Source of the DNA: Antedon bifida
Taxonomy: Eukaryota; Echinodermata; Crinoidea; Comatulida; Antedonidae
Reading direction: 5' to 3'
DNA: 64,000 bases
Assembly: GCA_963402885.1 (NCBI GenBank)
Contig: OY727098.1
Span: 14,184,717 to 14,248,716, forward strand
Shown: positions 39,610 through 50,311 of the stretch, piece by piece
Layout of the letters: every line of letters begins with the position of its first letter
How positions within the stretch are numbered: position 1 is the first letter of the stretch
Made by a program: the position numbers and the translations under genes
Notes under the pieces: generated by a model
The model's database searches: none
What the model was told of the DNA's origin: nothing
What the model saw: the letters and a program-made list of their open reading frames with translations, nothing else

Positions 39610-40287
39610 TGTAATGGATCGGAAAGCTTCCGAAGTTTCTTATACCTACATTATTGGTGGCGCAATATATTGCATTGCATTGCTATTGTTCACTACTGGT
39701 ATTCGCGGCGTATTTGCATATCAGGTGAATGATTATATCGAATAGGCTGCGTGAGCGTTGGTTCTGCAGAAGTTGTTTTAGTTGTTGTCTGAGTAAGACA
39801 TGTTATATACTGTATTTCTTTTAAGTGTGGATTCTCGCCAATACTCTTTGTCTTATTAGATAGCATACATGTTGAAGTTAGTTGTATCACATACCATGTT
39901 GAAGTTAATTGGATAACTTACCAGGTTGATGTGATTAGTAGTATGAAATTGGTGTATTGGATCCAGGTATAAGTTCGTTAAATGTTATATACAGTAATAC
40001 TAATGTTATATACAGTAATACTAATTGATAATTAGTGAAGTGACCATAATTATAGTAAGCTTGCTTGTGATTGTTTTTATTGTTAAATTATATTACACTG
40101 CTGGAAAAATAATAATTATGACGTTGTTTTATACAGGGTTTGTTCCTGTTTAGAAAAATAAATGATACAGAGTAAATGCAGCCTCATCTTGCGTATTGTT
40201 TTGTTGCATGGGATACATGGCTTCACAAACCAAACCTTAATGGTCTAAACCTAGCAAATCAATATTAAGGATTCCCGAACCACGACA
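39610..40287 (+). repeat. 5' LTR
   Basis: 678 bases, TG...CA ends. It includes a tandem 22-base duplication (about 39978-40022) and AATAAA at 40157-40162. It also contains an ATG frame of 43 codons from 39615 with a hydrophobic stretch; the host exon 4 frame enters it in phase. Confidence 0.95.
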
Positions 40288-40681
40288 AATTGGCGTCACG
40301 GACAGGATGGATGCAACGTTTCAAGCGTTCCTGAAGGAGGATTGCATTGTGTATTTTCAACAATTGTTTTACCAAACCCTGGATCGTGCATAAGACAAGG
40401 AGTATTGGACAGATAAGATTTATGAACTTAATTTAATTTTAGAACGGAAAGTGTATGGTTTTATATATATTACAGAATCTTTGTTCCGATGGACATGGCA
40501 GCCAGTGTGTTGTTATTTAAGATGATGTTGTGAATTGATGCTTATACTTACCTTATATGAAATATTGTTACTTTTGTATTACATTTACGATACTTATTTT
40601 TTGTATTGAAACTCTGTTTATTGTAGTAGTGTTTAAAGTATTTGTAGTTACTATAATATTGTCACAAATTCACCTTCTGCA

Positions 40682-43600
40682 ATGTCGCTAGGCGAATCTA
40701 AATCTGAAGCAGCTGCAAGCGGCGATGGCGTTAATGATATGATTGCGGCATTAACTAATGTTTTAAAAGGCGTTTCGGTTCAGAAAGCTCCTCCGATTAA
40801 GTTAGTAAAATTTAAGGGTGTTCCAAGATCTCCTGGGGACCTTACGTTAAAAGAATGGCTTGAAGATTTTCGAATTTATTGTGATCATTATTCGTTGGGC
40901 GATGATGATCGATACGATACCCTGATTAGTCATCTTGGTGGCTGTGCGAAGGATGAGGTTAAATGCAGTATGAGCATGTGTGAAAATGGGAAGAATGTGA
41001 AAGCGGCTATAAGAATTTTAGAACTCGCTTTTAAATCGGAGGATTCTGTTGCATCATATAGTTCAGCATTCTATTCTAGGCAATTGTTACCGGGTGAAAC
41101 CTTGGCTGAATATAGCCTTTCTTTAATGAAATTGTACTCCCAACTTGTCGAAGCGTCTCGCCCCTCTGAGCAATCCGCTTTGAGACATCTTCAAGATACT
41201 ACTTTAAAGCAGCGTTTAGTGGACGGTGTTCGTGATCCTACAGTTAAGCGTGAATTACGTCGCATTGAGCTAGCTTTTAGAGGAAAATCTTTTTTTGATA
41301 TGCGCGAAGAAGTTCTTGAGTTGTATAAAATTGATATTGTTAGGACAAATCCGCGTGCACATGGCGTAGAATGTAATGAACGGCCCTCAGAACTATCAGA
41401 AGTAAAGCGAGAATTGCAAGCATTAAAGAAACAAATTAGCGAAATTCAGCGTTCCCAATTTATATCTAGTCCACCTAAGTTTAATCAAAATTCTACAGGT
41501 CCTTTAAAATGTTACAATTGCGGTAAAAATGGTCATACCAAATCTGATTGTGAAATACCTTCTGGGTTGTGTTGGTTTTGTAGAGGAAGAGGTCATTATT
41601 CATATGCATGTCCACATAAGAATCGTAGTAGTAATTCTAATACTCCGGGTATCCAACGTAGTGATTCAGATACGCCTACTCAAGATATAATTAATACTGT
41701 TTCTAAGTCACAAGCCAATCATCCAATTCCAACTGGTAATGTTGAACGTGAAGTTCATATCCCTGTTGTTGCCACGGACAATAATGGAAATATGTCTAAC
41801 GCCCAATCCTTGAAATGTTCCGATGCTGTTTTAGTAGATAAATTAGTAGCCAGAAGTCCATGTACTATCGTTAGAATAGGCTCAACTGAGTTAGGTTGTA
41901 TCTTGGATACAGGGGCTGAAGCTTCAATAATTCCGTCATCGGTCTATAATAAGCAGTTAAAGTCAATTGTTGGAGAGCTGGGATCTGTTAATGGACTTTT
42001 CATGAATGTTATCGGTGTTTGTGGGGTGGAGGTTCCAATCGAAGGATATGTAGAAATTCCCATTGTTATAGGTGAACAAAAGTTAACTGGTAGCTTTTTG
42101 GTAGTTTCAGATGCTGTCACTGTAACTAATCATAGTAATGAATATCCTGTTTTGATTGGGTGTAACATTTTACGCGAATTACAAGGTTTCCATCTATTAC
42201 GTGATCTTTCACAGGTAACAGCTACACATGTTGATGCTCCATGGAATAGAAAGGCTGAAATTCTTTTGCAAGTAGATGAGGATGAATCAAGTATCTTAGT
42301 TTCTTTGCAACATTCTGACGTGACTGTTCCTTGTGATTCACATTCAGACATTGTTGACGGTAGTGTAAAATCTGATATTGATGATTGTAAATTTAGTGAC
42401 CACACCCAAAGTCGACTCGTATCCGTCGGTTCTGTGCGTAAGTTATATGACATTAATCACTCTTATTCTAATTCTTTTTGTGGTACCGAGTTAAATTCTG
42501 AGAGCCAGCAGTTACCGCCTGGGGTAATTATCAACGGTAACCTTGATTGTGTGGAAACTCAACTAGTGACTAACCTATTGTCCAAATATAATCATGTTTT
42601 TTCTCATAGTGCTTTTGATGTTGGAAAGTGTGATGTTATTCCTCATGTTATCAATTTAAAAGATGAAACTCCAATTAGACTACCATATCGTCGTATTCCT
42701 CCTCATTCTATATCAAGTGTTAAGTCTATGTTACAAGAAATGTTAGACCAGGGAATAATTAGGCCGTCCAAGAGCGAATTTGCAAGTCCCATTGTGTTGG
42801 TCAAAAAGAAAGACGGGTCTTTGCGCATGTGCGTTGATTATAGGAAGTTGAATTTCCAAACGTTGAAAGATTCATTTCCCCTACCACGCATTGATGAGGT
42901 TTTAGAAGTACTCACTGGGTCTTGTTATTTTTCTACCTTAGATTTATCTCATGGATTTTTCCAAATTATAATGGCAGACGAATCTATTAATAAAACTGCA
43001 TTTAGGGTTCCTTGGGGACTGTATGAATTTGTTCGTATGCCGCAGGGTCTGTCTAATAGCCCGGGAACATTTCAACGTGTAATGGAATATGTATTAGGCG
43101 ACATGAATTTGACTCAGATTGTGTTGTACTTGGATGACATTTTGATATTTTCTTCTTCGTTTAAACAACATTTATCTAGATTAGAAAATGTGTTGTCTAG
43201 ATTGTTTAAGTATGGGTTAAAGGTTAAGGGCAAGAAGTGCGATTTCTTTAAGACGGAGGTAACCTATTTGGGTCATGTTATTTCATCTGCTGGAGTTGCT
43301 GTAGACTATGGGAAAATAGAAAAGATACTGACCTGGCCAACGCCAAACAGCATTACTGAACTTAAATCATTTCTGGGACTCTCTTCATACTATCGAAAGT
43401 TTATCTGTAATTATGCCAAAATTGCTGCGCCTTTGCATTTGGTAACCCGGTTGTCTGACACACAAGCGGGGAAGGCCTACAGGTTTCGTTGGACTGAAAT
43501 TGAAGAAGCTGTATTTGTTGAATTAAAAAATGCTTTAACTAAACCCCCAGTTCTTGTATATCCCAAATTTGATGAACCATTTGTTATTGAAGTAGATGCC

Positions 43601-45649
43601 AGTTTGAAAGGTTTAGGTGCTTGCTTGTTGCAGGACTCTAATGGTTCTCTTCATCCAATTGCTTATGCAAGTAGAAGTCTTCGTGGTGCTGAATGCCGAT
43701 ACCCTGATTTATCGAGTTTTAAGTTGGAGTTGTTGGGGCTAAAATGGGCAGTGGTGGATAAATTCGCTTCTTACATTCAGGGTTCAAAGGTTACCATTTT
43801 TACTGATCATAATCCTTTAGCGCATTTAAAAACTGCAAAGCTTGGCGCTACAGAAATGAGATGGGTCTCTCAGTTAGCTATGTTCGATATTGAAATCAAA
43901 TATAAGCCAGGTTCTAGCAACAAATGTGCCGATACTTTAAGTCGTCGTCCGATTAGCGTGTGTACAGATTTTAAGTCAGATCTAGGAGTTATCGCTTCAT
44001 GTCTTAATATATATGTTGATTCTCATCCCTCAATTAATAAGTGTAAACCACGTATTGAAATTGATCAATCATCACGTAGTATTAACAAGGCATTGTCTAT
44101 TTTTCCTTCTTACTCTCATGAGCAGTTGGCAGAATGTCAGAAGAAAGATAGGGAATTGGGAGAAATCTGGAAATTATGGATGGAAAAATGGTGTCCTGGT
44201 GACCGCTACAATACAGATAATTCTAGAATGTTGGGCTGGTTGAGACAGTGGACAAGTTATAGAGAGATTTGTGGAGTTCTGTATAGAGAGATCAATGAAG
44301 ATATCCATGGTAAAATTCATCAATTGTTAGTGCCTACTAATTTGCGCAATCTTTTTATAGATTTATGTCATGATAAATGGGCTCATCAAGGAGTTCAACG
44401 GACTATACAACTTCTAAAGCGTCGATGTTTCTGGCCAGGTATGAACGGTGATGTACGTACGCATATTTCCAAGTGTTTTAGTTGTGTATCTAGTAAAGTC
44501 CCTACACCAACGGTCAAACCCCCTCTTCGTCATATTCTAGCCTTTCGTCCCGAAGAGATTCTTGCTATAGATTTCTTAAAGATGGATCGTGGAAAGGGAG
44601 GCTATGAGGACATTCTTGTTATGACTGATGTGTTTAGTAAGTTTTCACTAGCGGTCCCATGTAAAGATCAGACGGCTGATACAGTGGCTCGTGTATTGAG
44701 AGATAATTGGTTTTCCCATTATGGTGTGCCAGCACGGTTACATTCGGATCAAGGTAGATCCTTTGAGGGTAAAATTATTCGAGGTATATGTAGTCTTTAT
44801 GGCATGACAAAATCTCGCACTACGGCGTATTGGCCTGCAGGTAATGGGCAGTGCGAACGTTTCAACAAGACCTTATGCAGTTTATTGCGTTCTTTAAGCC
44901 CGAAAGATCGACACAAATGGCCCGAATTGCTGCAGCATATTGTGTTTATGTATAATTCCACCCCTCATACCGTTACAGGTGTAACACCGTATCTTCTTAT
45001 GTTTGGTCGTGAACCATTAATTCCATTAGATCACTTTATTGGAGGTGCGGAACAAGATTGGTCTGAGGATTATTTGACTAAAGAAGCTGATCTCATGAAG
45101 AGGGCATATGAAGTGGTTTCACGTAGAATCAAATCAGCAGCAGCTAAAGAAGAGCATCGTTATAAGTCTTGTTCTCCGAAGGAAATATTAGAAATTGGTG
45201 ATCGGGTTTTACTTCGCCGAAGACATTTTAATACTAGACATAAATTGGCTAATAAGTTCGAGGAGCACTCATATATTGTTGAGACTATTAACAAAGAAGC
45301 AGACGTTTTTGGTATCCGCTCTGCAGTTGGGGGTCCTTTGAATTATGTTAACCGCAGACGATTGCGATCAGATCCTAGGAGTGTGGTGGAAGAACCGGTA
45401 CATTTTGATTGGAATGAGTGGTTGCCGTATGATGGTCTAGAAGCGGATGTAAACTATAAAGATGAAAGTTGTGAGTCTGAATCTGACGATGATGTTGAAA
45501 GTTTTAAGATTGTTGTAGATGTGAATTCTGATAAACAAATAGATGTTGAGCGTGATGATTCGGGAGTAATTCCAAGGCGATCATCTCGTTCTACAAAAGG
45601 TGTTCACAAAAATCGATATCGTTTACCCATGTCCACTCTTCAAAAATAA
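40682..45649 (+). CDS. Gag-Pol polyprotein of the Ty3/Gypsy element
   Basis: 1655 codons with no stop or frameshift. Domains: Gag (about 60-230), two CCHC zinc knuckles (CYNCGKNGHTKSDC at 277-290, CWFCRGRGHYSYAC at 297-310), aspartic protease (LDTGAEASIIP, catalytic Asp409), reverse transcriptase (YLDD, 816-819), RNase H (EVDAS, about Asp972; then TDHNPL), integrase zinc finger (HDKWAHQG...CFSC) and catalytic D1297, D1356, E1392, with the canonical 35-residue spacing between the last two. There is no recognisable chromodomain; the C-terminus is acidic then basic. The role is self-copying through an RNA intermediate in virus-like particles. Every catalytic signature I looked for is intact, so the copy may be competent. 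Gag and Pol are in one frame, so no frameshift signal is needed. Confidence 0.95.
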   Translation: MSLGESKSEAAASGDGVNDMIAALTNVLKGVSVQKAPPIKLVKFKGVPRSPGDLTLKEWLEDFRIYCDHYSLGDDDRYDTLISHLGGCAKDEVKCSMSMCENGKNVKAAIRILELAFKSEDSVASYSSAFYSRQLLPGETLAEYSLSLMKLYSQLVEASRPSEQSALRHLQDTTLKQRLVDGVRDPTVKRELRRIELAFRGKSFFDMREEVLELYKIDIVRTNPRAHGVECNERPSELSEVKRELQALKKQISEIQRSQFISSPPKFNQNSTGPLKCYNCGKNGHTKSDCEIPSGLCWFCRGRGHYSYACPHKNRSSNSNTPGIQRSDSDTPTQDIINTVSKSQANHPIPTGNVEREVHIPVVATDNNGNMSNAQSLKCSDAVLVDKLVARSPCTIVRIGSTELGCILDTGAEASIIPSSVYNKQLKSIVGELGSVNGLFMNVIGVCGVEVPIEGYVEIPIVIGEQKLTGSFLVVSDAVTVTNHSNEYPVLIGCNILRELQGFHLLRDLSQVTATHVDAPWNRKAEILLQVDEDESSILVSLQHSDVTVPCDSHSDIVDGSVKSDIDDCKFSDHTQSRLVSVGSVRKLYDINHSYSNSFCGTELNSESQQLPPGVIINGNLDCVETQLVTNLLSKYNHVFSHSAFDVGKCDVIPHVINLKDETPIRLPYRRIPPHSISSVKSMLQEMLDQGIIRPSKSEFASPIVLVKKKDGSLRMCVDYRKLNFQTLKDSFPLPRIDEVLEVLTGSCYFSTLDLSHGFFQIIMADESINKTAFRVPWGLYEFVRMPQGLSNSPGTFQRVMEYVLGDMNLTQIVLYLDDILIFSSSFKQHLSRLENVLSRLFKYGLKVKGKKCDFFKTEVTYLGHVISSAGVAVDYGKIEKILTWPTPNSITELKSFLGLSSYYRKFICNYAKIAAPLHLVTRLSDTQAGKAYRFRWTEIEEAVFVELKNALTKPPVLVYPKFDEPFVIEVDASLKGLGACLLQDSNGSLHPIAYASRSLRGAECRYPDLSSFKLELLGLKWAVVDKFASYIQGSKVTIFTDHNPLAHLKTAKLGATEMRWVSQLAMFDIEIKYKPGSSNKCADTLSRRPISVCTDFKSDLGVIASCLNIYVDSHPSINKCKPRIEIDQSSRSINKALSIFPSYSHEQLAECQKKDRELGEIWKLWMEKWCPGDRYNTDNSRMLGWLRQWTSYREICGVLYREINEDIHGKIHQLLVPTNLRNLFIDLCHDKWAHQGVQRTIQLLKRRCFWPGMNGDVRTHISKCFSCVSSKVPTPTVKPPLRHILAFRPEEILAIDFLKMDRGKGGYEDILVMTDVFSKFSLAVPCKDQTADTVARVLRDNWFSHYGVPARLHSDQGRSFEGKIIRGICSLYGMTKSRTTAYWPAGNGQCERFNKTLCSLLRSLSPKDRHKWPELLQHIVFMYNSTPHTVTGVTPYLLMFGREPLIPLDHFIGGAEQDWSEDYLTKEADLMKRAYEVVSRRIKSAAAKEEHRYKSCSPKEILEIGDRVLLRRRHFNTRHKLANKFEEHSYIVETINKEADVFGIRSAVGGPLNYVNRRRLRSDPRSVVEEPVHFDWNEWLPYDGLEADVNYKDESCESESDDDVESFKIVVDVNSDKQIDVERDDSGVIPRRSSRSTKGVHKNRYRLPMSTLQK

Positions 45650-45700
45650 ATTTGTTTGTTTCGCTCCTTTTGGGTCAAAAGGGCATCCAAGCGGGGAAAT

Positions 45701-46378
45701 TGTAATGGATCGGAAAGCTTCCGAAGTTTCTTATACCTACATTATTGGTGGCGCAATATATTGCATTGCATTGCTATTGTTCACTACTGGTATTCGCGGC
45801 GTATTTGCATATCAGGTGAATGATTATATCGAATAGGCTGCGTGAGCGTTGGTTCTGCAGAAGTTGTTTTAGTTGTTGTCTGAGTAAGACATGTTATATA
45901 CTGTATTTCTTTTAAGTGTGGATTCTCGCCAATACTCTTTGTCTTATTAGATAGCATACATGTTGAAGTTAGTTGTATCACATACCATGTTGAAGTTAAT
46001 TGGATAACTTACCAGGTTGATGTGATTAGTAGTATGAAATTGGTGTATTGGATCCAGGTATAAGTTCGTTAAATGTTATATACAGTAATACTAATGTTAT
46101 ATACAGTAATACTAATTGATAATTAGTGAAGTGACCATAATTATAGTAAGCTTGCTTGTGATTGTTTTTATTGTTAAATTATATTACACTGCTGGAAAAA
46201 TAATAATTATGACGTTGTTTTATACAGGGTTTGTTCCTGTTTAGAAAAATAAATGATACAGAGTAAATGCAGCCTCATCTTGCGTATTGTTTTGTTGCAT
46301 GGGATACATGGCTTCACAAACCAAACCTTAATGGTCTAAACCTAGCAAATCAATATTAAGGATTCCCGAACCACGACA
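45701..46378 (+). repeat. 3' LTR
   Basis: It has the same length and, on my reading, the same sequence as 39610-40287. Host exon 4 sequence resumes after the duplicated TAAA. Confidence 0.95.
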
Positions 46379-46614
46379 TAAACTTGACTACAAGTAGGAC
46401 AATTACCCGGACAGAGAAAACATCTTTCATTAAATCGAAGATTCCACTAATAACAACAACTGATGATCCCATTAGTGGTGATGACATGGCTATCTATATT
46501 GGGTTACCTGTGTCACTAATTGTAGTTTTGTTAATGTGTACAGTGATGATCGGGTTTCTTGTTCAACGTCAAAAAGAGAAACGGTAAGTGATTGTACCAG
46601 GGAAAAGTGAACAA

Positions 46615-46806
46615 CAGGATGCTGAGCTCCGGATATCAAAGGGTTTATCCGTGGCTGCGACACGATCAGTTCCACGCCCCTTAACAGACAACGAGCGCCG
46701 CACAGAATACGTAAATACAGTACGTTTAGTTTGTTGCAGCCAGACATAATTATCAACGCACTGTTACGAGTTCCTATCTTGGCAAGGCGAGCTCAGTGTC
46801 GTGTTG
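46615..46806 (+). repeat. Dispersed element, family C (copy 3)
   Basis: It begins AGGATGCTGAGCTCCGGATA and ends CAAGGCGAGCTCAGTGTCG, with GCGACACGATCAG inside. Relatives are at 20715-20960 and, inverted, at 30371-30549. It lies in receptor B intron 4. Confidence 0.65.
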
Positions 46807-49379
46807 TTACATTGCCTTGGTTCTACGTTACAGTATCGTTCAGTCATTCTTTTTACTTGCTAAAGGTTAAGTTGTTTGACATTCTTGTGATAGTAATGTG
46901 TCATGTTGTGATATAATGGTAATGTATGTGAAATTGTTAAATAATCACTTGTCTGCCCATTATGTATTTGATCTGTATAAAACTGAAATATTCTTTATCA
47001 CATTTCTCTATTTGAATAGAAATTCCAGGCTTTCTCCATCAGTCAAACCTGAAACAAATATATATGCTGATGATGATCAGATGGGGCAATCGCCTGTGTC
47101 TTTGCACTTAGCCAGTGGAGTGGATCAAATTCATTTGAACAGTGAGAATGAACATGCTAATCGGCAACAAGTATCTAAGCCGAAACAAAATGTCAAGAAT
47201 AATCAACTTAAAGGTGCTACACACGTTTATTCACCACACAGTCCTCATGCTATTGTAAATAACGAATGCGAGATTAAGGTTACCAAACAACCTCGTATTG
47301 CCATGAAGCCACCGTCACGCACACCTTTTAAGAGTAAGTACGTTGTTACTGACAAACATAAAAACGAGCAACAATCACGTAAGGTTCCTTCTATCTATGA
47401 CGTTCCTGTGATCTCTAAAAATAAGAAAGACAGTGAAGACATTAACTCAAACTCAACGGGTGGAAAAAATGGCACTAGAACAAGTGTTGATAGTCAAGAA
47501 CATGGATGTGCACATCACTATGAAAATTATTTCGGTTGTATTAATCCGCTTAGATCTCCAACACATTATGACGTCCCACGGATATCCCATGAATATGAGA
47601 ATATAGAGAGGCATACAAAATCAAACACAAGGCATTACGATGCGCCAAGAGTACATAAAGAATGTGATGTTAAAGATAAAGAGCAAACAATTTCAGATGA
47701 TGAGTACGAATGTTTTGATATAGGTGTCGATGATGATAATGAATCACTCAATGAAAGTGGGAATAAATACAAAAAAGGCAAATCTTCTCAAACTCCAAAT
47801 GTAGTGGGCCTGCATGGTGACCAGTTAGATCTCAATAGATCAGGACTATCTAACGAAAATGAAAACGCAAATAACGAACAACCTGTTGATATTACAAACG
47901 CGTTTTATGAAGCACTTGAAACGGCTTTGAGTGAAAATATACAACCGAAGCCGAAGGAGGAAAGTGCGAAAAATAAAAAAAGCAAACACAATATTGGCAA
48001 AAAAATAAAGGATAGTGACGCAAGCACCTATATGTCGTACGATGCTGAACCTCAACAAAATCACCATTATCAAGATCTGGATAAATCTTCAATGACAATT
48101 ATAAAGTTGCATTAAAGAATGGATAAAACATTACATTTCTCAAGGGGCGCCTAAAGTAATACATCGTAAAACATTGGTTGTTTTATGTATTGTTATGAGT
48201 AGGCATATATTAGGCCTATATATTTAAACCGTAGGCCTATATATTTTCTTCGGGAAAAGATCACATTATTATGTGGAGAATTAAGTACCTGATCGCATGC
48301 GTGCAGGCTACGATCTTTGGTTTTAAAATGTAACTAAAGCCTGTTTTCCTGTCGATCGATGAGTTGCGTTGAGTTGCGTTGAGTTTAAAATCGTTAAATA
48401 TAAGGTTGAAAATAAAATAACGATGACGATGATCGAGCCGGACCGCTAATAATATGTTAATATAATAACTATATCAATTTGATTTGTTTTTAGATTAAAA
48501 AAAAAGAAAATGTATAGATAATTAAACGGTTTAATGGTTAAATATAAAGTTCTACCTGATATCGTTTTTTATTCTAATTGGCAAAGGAAACTTGTTTCTA
48601 CAATTAAAAAGCACCTCTTTCTCTTTACTCGTTCTGTTTCCTGGCAGCCCTCCTATTTTGGTAATATCCTTCTGCAAATTTGCTGTACATAGGCAATGCT
48701 GTTTTAATTGATATTATTCAGAAAAGAAAAATAAACGTTAATTTGCTTTGACTGAATTCGTGAAATACGAGGAAATTAAAAACAGCAGTATTAACTTTAC
48801 CAAATGATCTTATAGGCCTAATGATGTCAATTATTGTACTGTATTACAATTTTAATTTAGTTAGGCAGCAAATCCGCAGATTTCGACGTCTTCTATTTCC
48901 TCAGTTAGGCCTATGCATTTTTACTTGTTTAAAACAATTAATTTTATTACATTTTCCATTTATATTAAAATCAGTTACCTCTACACTACAGTTGTATTTT
49001 CTAGTACATACAGCTTATTAACAAGAAAGTCGTTTAGTCAGAAATGAATTGTAGCGATACATTTGAATATGTATTTTATTTTCCTGACAGACATTGTCCC
49101 ACAGAAACATAAAAACTGAAGACTAATTACAAAAAAAAAGTACTTTGAATAGGCCATTTCACAGTTTTAACAGAAATAATCACTTCCGTTGAAAAAAAAA
49201 TGTTTTAAAAACAATGTTTAATTTCACTTCAAAAAGACAAAATAAACGGGTAAATTCAAATCATTGACTTACTTCCAGCCAATTTGACTGTGTTTTGCTT
49301 TTATACAATAAAACATTTCCGATCTACAATTATAATTTTTTTTCTTATACGGTATCAATGTTTTAATTTTCCTAAAGAT

Positions 49380-49527
49380 GTCTACACTCAAACTTTATGT
49401 AAAAAAAAAGTGATATGCCCATATGGAAATGATGATGTCATATTATCACTACGATATTTGGGTATCACCACCATATTTGAGCACATCACACCTTTTTTAT
49501 CAAACTAGTTTGATAGTAAAGTGTAGA
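49380..49527. repeat. Family A element
   Basis: The left end TGTCTACACTCAAACTTTATG and right end AGTTTGATAGTAAAGTGTAG are inverted and diverged. The interior GATATGCCCATATGG and GAGCACATCACA match the family. Confidence 0.7.
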
Positions 49528-49552
49528 GGACGCATCATTGATTAATTAATCC

Positions 49553-49690
49553 ATGGACGCATGCAAGGGTACGTTAACGCAACACAAGTAAATATTAAAC
49601 GATGAATTTATTCGATTGCGTGTCATTGGGTCAACTCGCTTGCGTTGCGCTTACGTCGTTGCGCTTACGTCCTAGTGGGGGACAAGCTTT
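49553..49690. repeat. Family E element (copy 2)
   Basis: It shares AACGCAACACAAG, TTGGGTCAACTCGCTTGCGT and a final GGGGGACAAGCTTTA with 14714-14872. Confidence 0.55.
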
Positions 49691-49794
49691 ATAGTGCAAT
49701 ACTGATTCTGAATTAAAGATATTAATATAGTAGTACCATGCATAGAACATTTTATTAAACATATTGTCCTCTTGAAATGTAGGCTAATAAATTG

Positions 49795-49876
49795 GGTTTT
49801 TTTTGTTGAACATGCTATTTTAATGTCCCATTAGTTATACATTTTTACCAAAGATTGGATGAAAATACAATATTTA
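49795..49876 (-). repeat. Dispersed element, family F (copy 3)
   Basis: The reverse complement shares TCCAATCTTTGGT, GGGACATTAAAAT and TTCAACAAAAA with 55596-55720. It is short and diverged. Confidence 0.45.
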
Positions 49877-49998
49877 CATGATAAAAAAATGATGATTATA
49901 TGCAGCTAAAACTTATAAAAAAGGCTCATTTAATTTTTTCTTTAATAAATATTAGGAGCTAACCAGGCCTAAACTTAATTGCCTAGCACATCACATTC

Positions 49999-50311
49999 AT
50001 AGAGATCTTTTTATTTTGAGTTTTTAATATTAGTATTTTTTAAATTTTGGTACAATATTTTTTTTTTTTTTTTTTTTTTTTTTTCAGTTACTGTACTACT
50101 TAAAAATTGTTTGTATTTCTTTTCTTTTTAAAATATTGCATAAGTGACGTACGACTACGATAGCGATCGAGTCGGCGGTTGACTAGTTTTATTTTTTATC
50201 TATTTGTTTTATCAATTTGTATCTGTTGAATGTCTATCTGTATATAGAACGCACCGTGTATGAACGGGTGCCACCGTTGTAAAGGTGTAGTTTCAATAAA
50301 TTATTATTATT
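49999..50311 (+). mobile_element. Retroposon copy with (TTA)n tail, copy 2
   Basis: Same start and end as 7704-8039, with a small internal deletion and a shorter TTA tail. It is about 300 bases and non-coding. Confidence 0.7.

Larger units (their letters stand above)
39606..46382 (+). mobile_element. Full-length Ty3/Gypsy LTR retrotransposon
   Basis: Two 678-base direct repeats (39610-40287 and 45701-46378) flank one long gag-pol frame. The ends are TG...CA. The flanking TAAA (39606-39609 and 46379-46382) is a 4-base target duplication, readable as 5 bases if the final LTR A is counted as host. I found no difference between the LTRs on reading both, so the insertion is young. There is a 394-base leader; TTGGCGTCACGG just inside the 5' LTR may be the primer-binding site, and a purine-rich GCGGGGAAAT lies directly before the 3' LTR. 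No envelope frame is present. It sits sense-oriented in exon 4 of receptor B. Confidence 0.95.
36958..48115 (+). pseudogene. Receptor B: paralogue of receptor A, split by a retrotransposon
   Basis: Exons: 36958-37028, 38046-38152, 38683-39042, 39465-39609 plus 46383-46583 (one exon 4 split by the insertion), 47020-48115. Without the insert and one copy of the 4-base duplication, phases close to 659 residues. The order matches receptor A: signal peptide, lectin-like Cys pattern (GEC..ADAKIAEI, C, C, LICES), Thr/Ser stalk, membrane span (IYIGLPVSLIVVLLMCTVMIG), basic anchor, cytosolic tail. The tail has two YDVP and one YDAP, a shared MKPPS segment and a shared end (YMSYD...HYQDLDKS). All host coding sequence is otherwise open, so only this allele looks disrupted. 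As it stands, transcripts should read into the LTR and stop at 39745, giving about 272 residues. Confidence 0.75.

Noticed and set aside
45600..45836. 78-codon frame running into the 3' LTR
   Set aside because: It is the same LTR-internal frame as in the 5' LTR, preceded by unrelated sequence. There is no host exon upstream at this copy.
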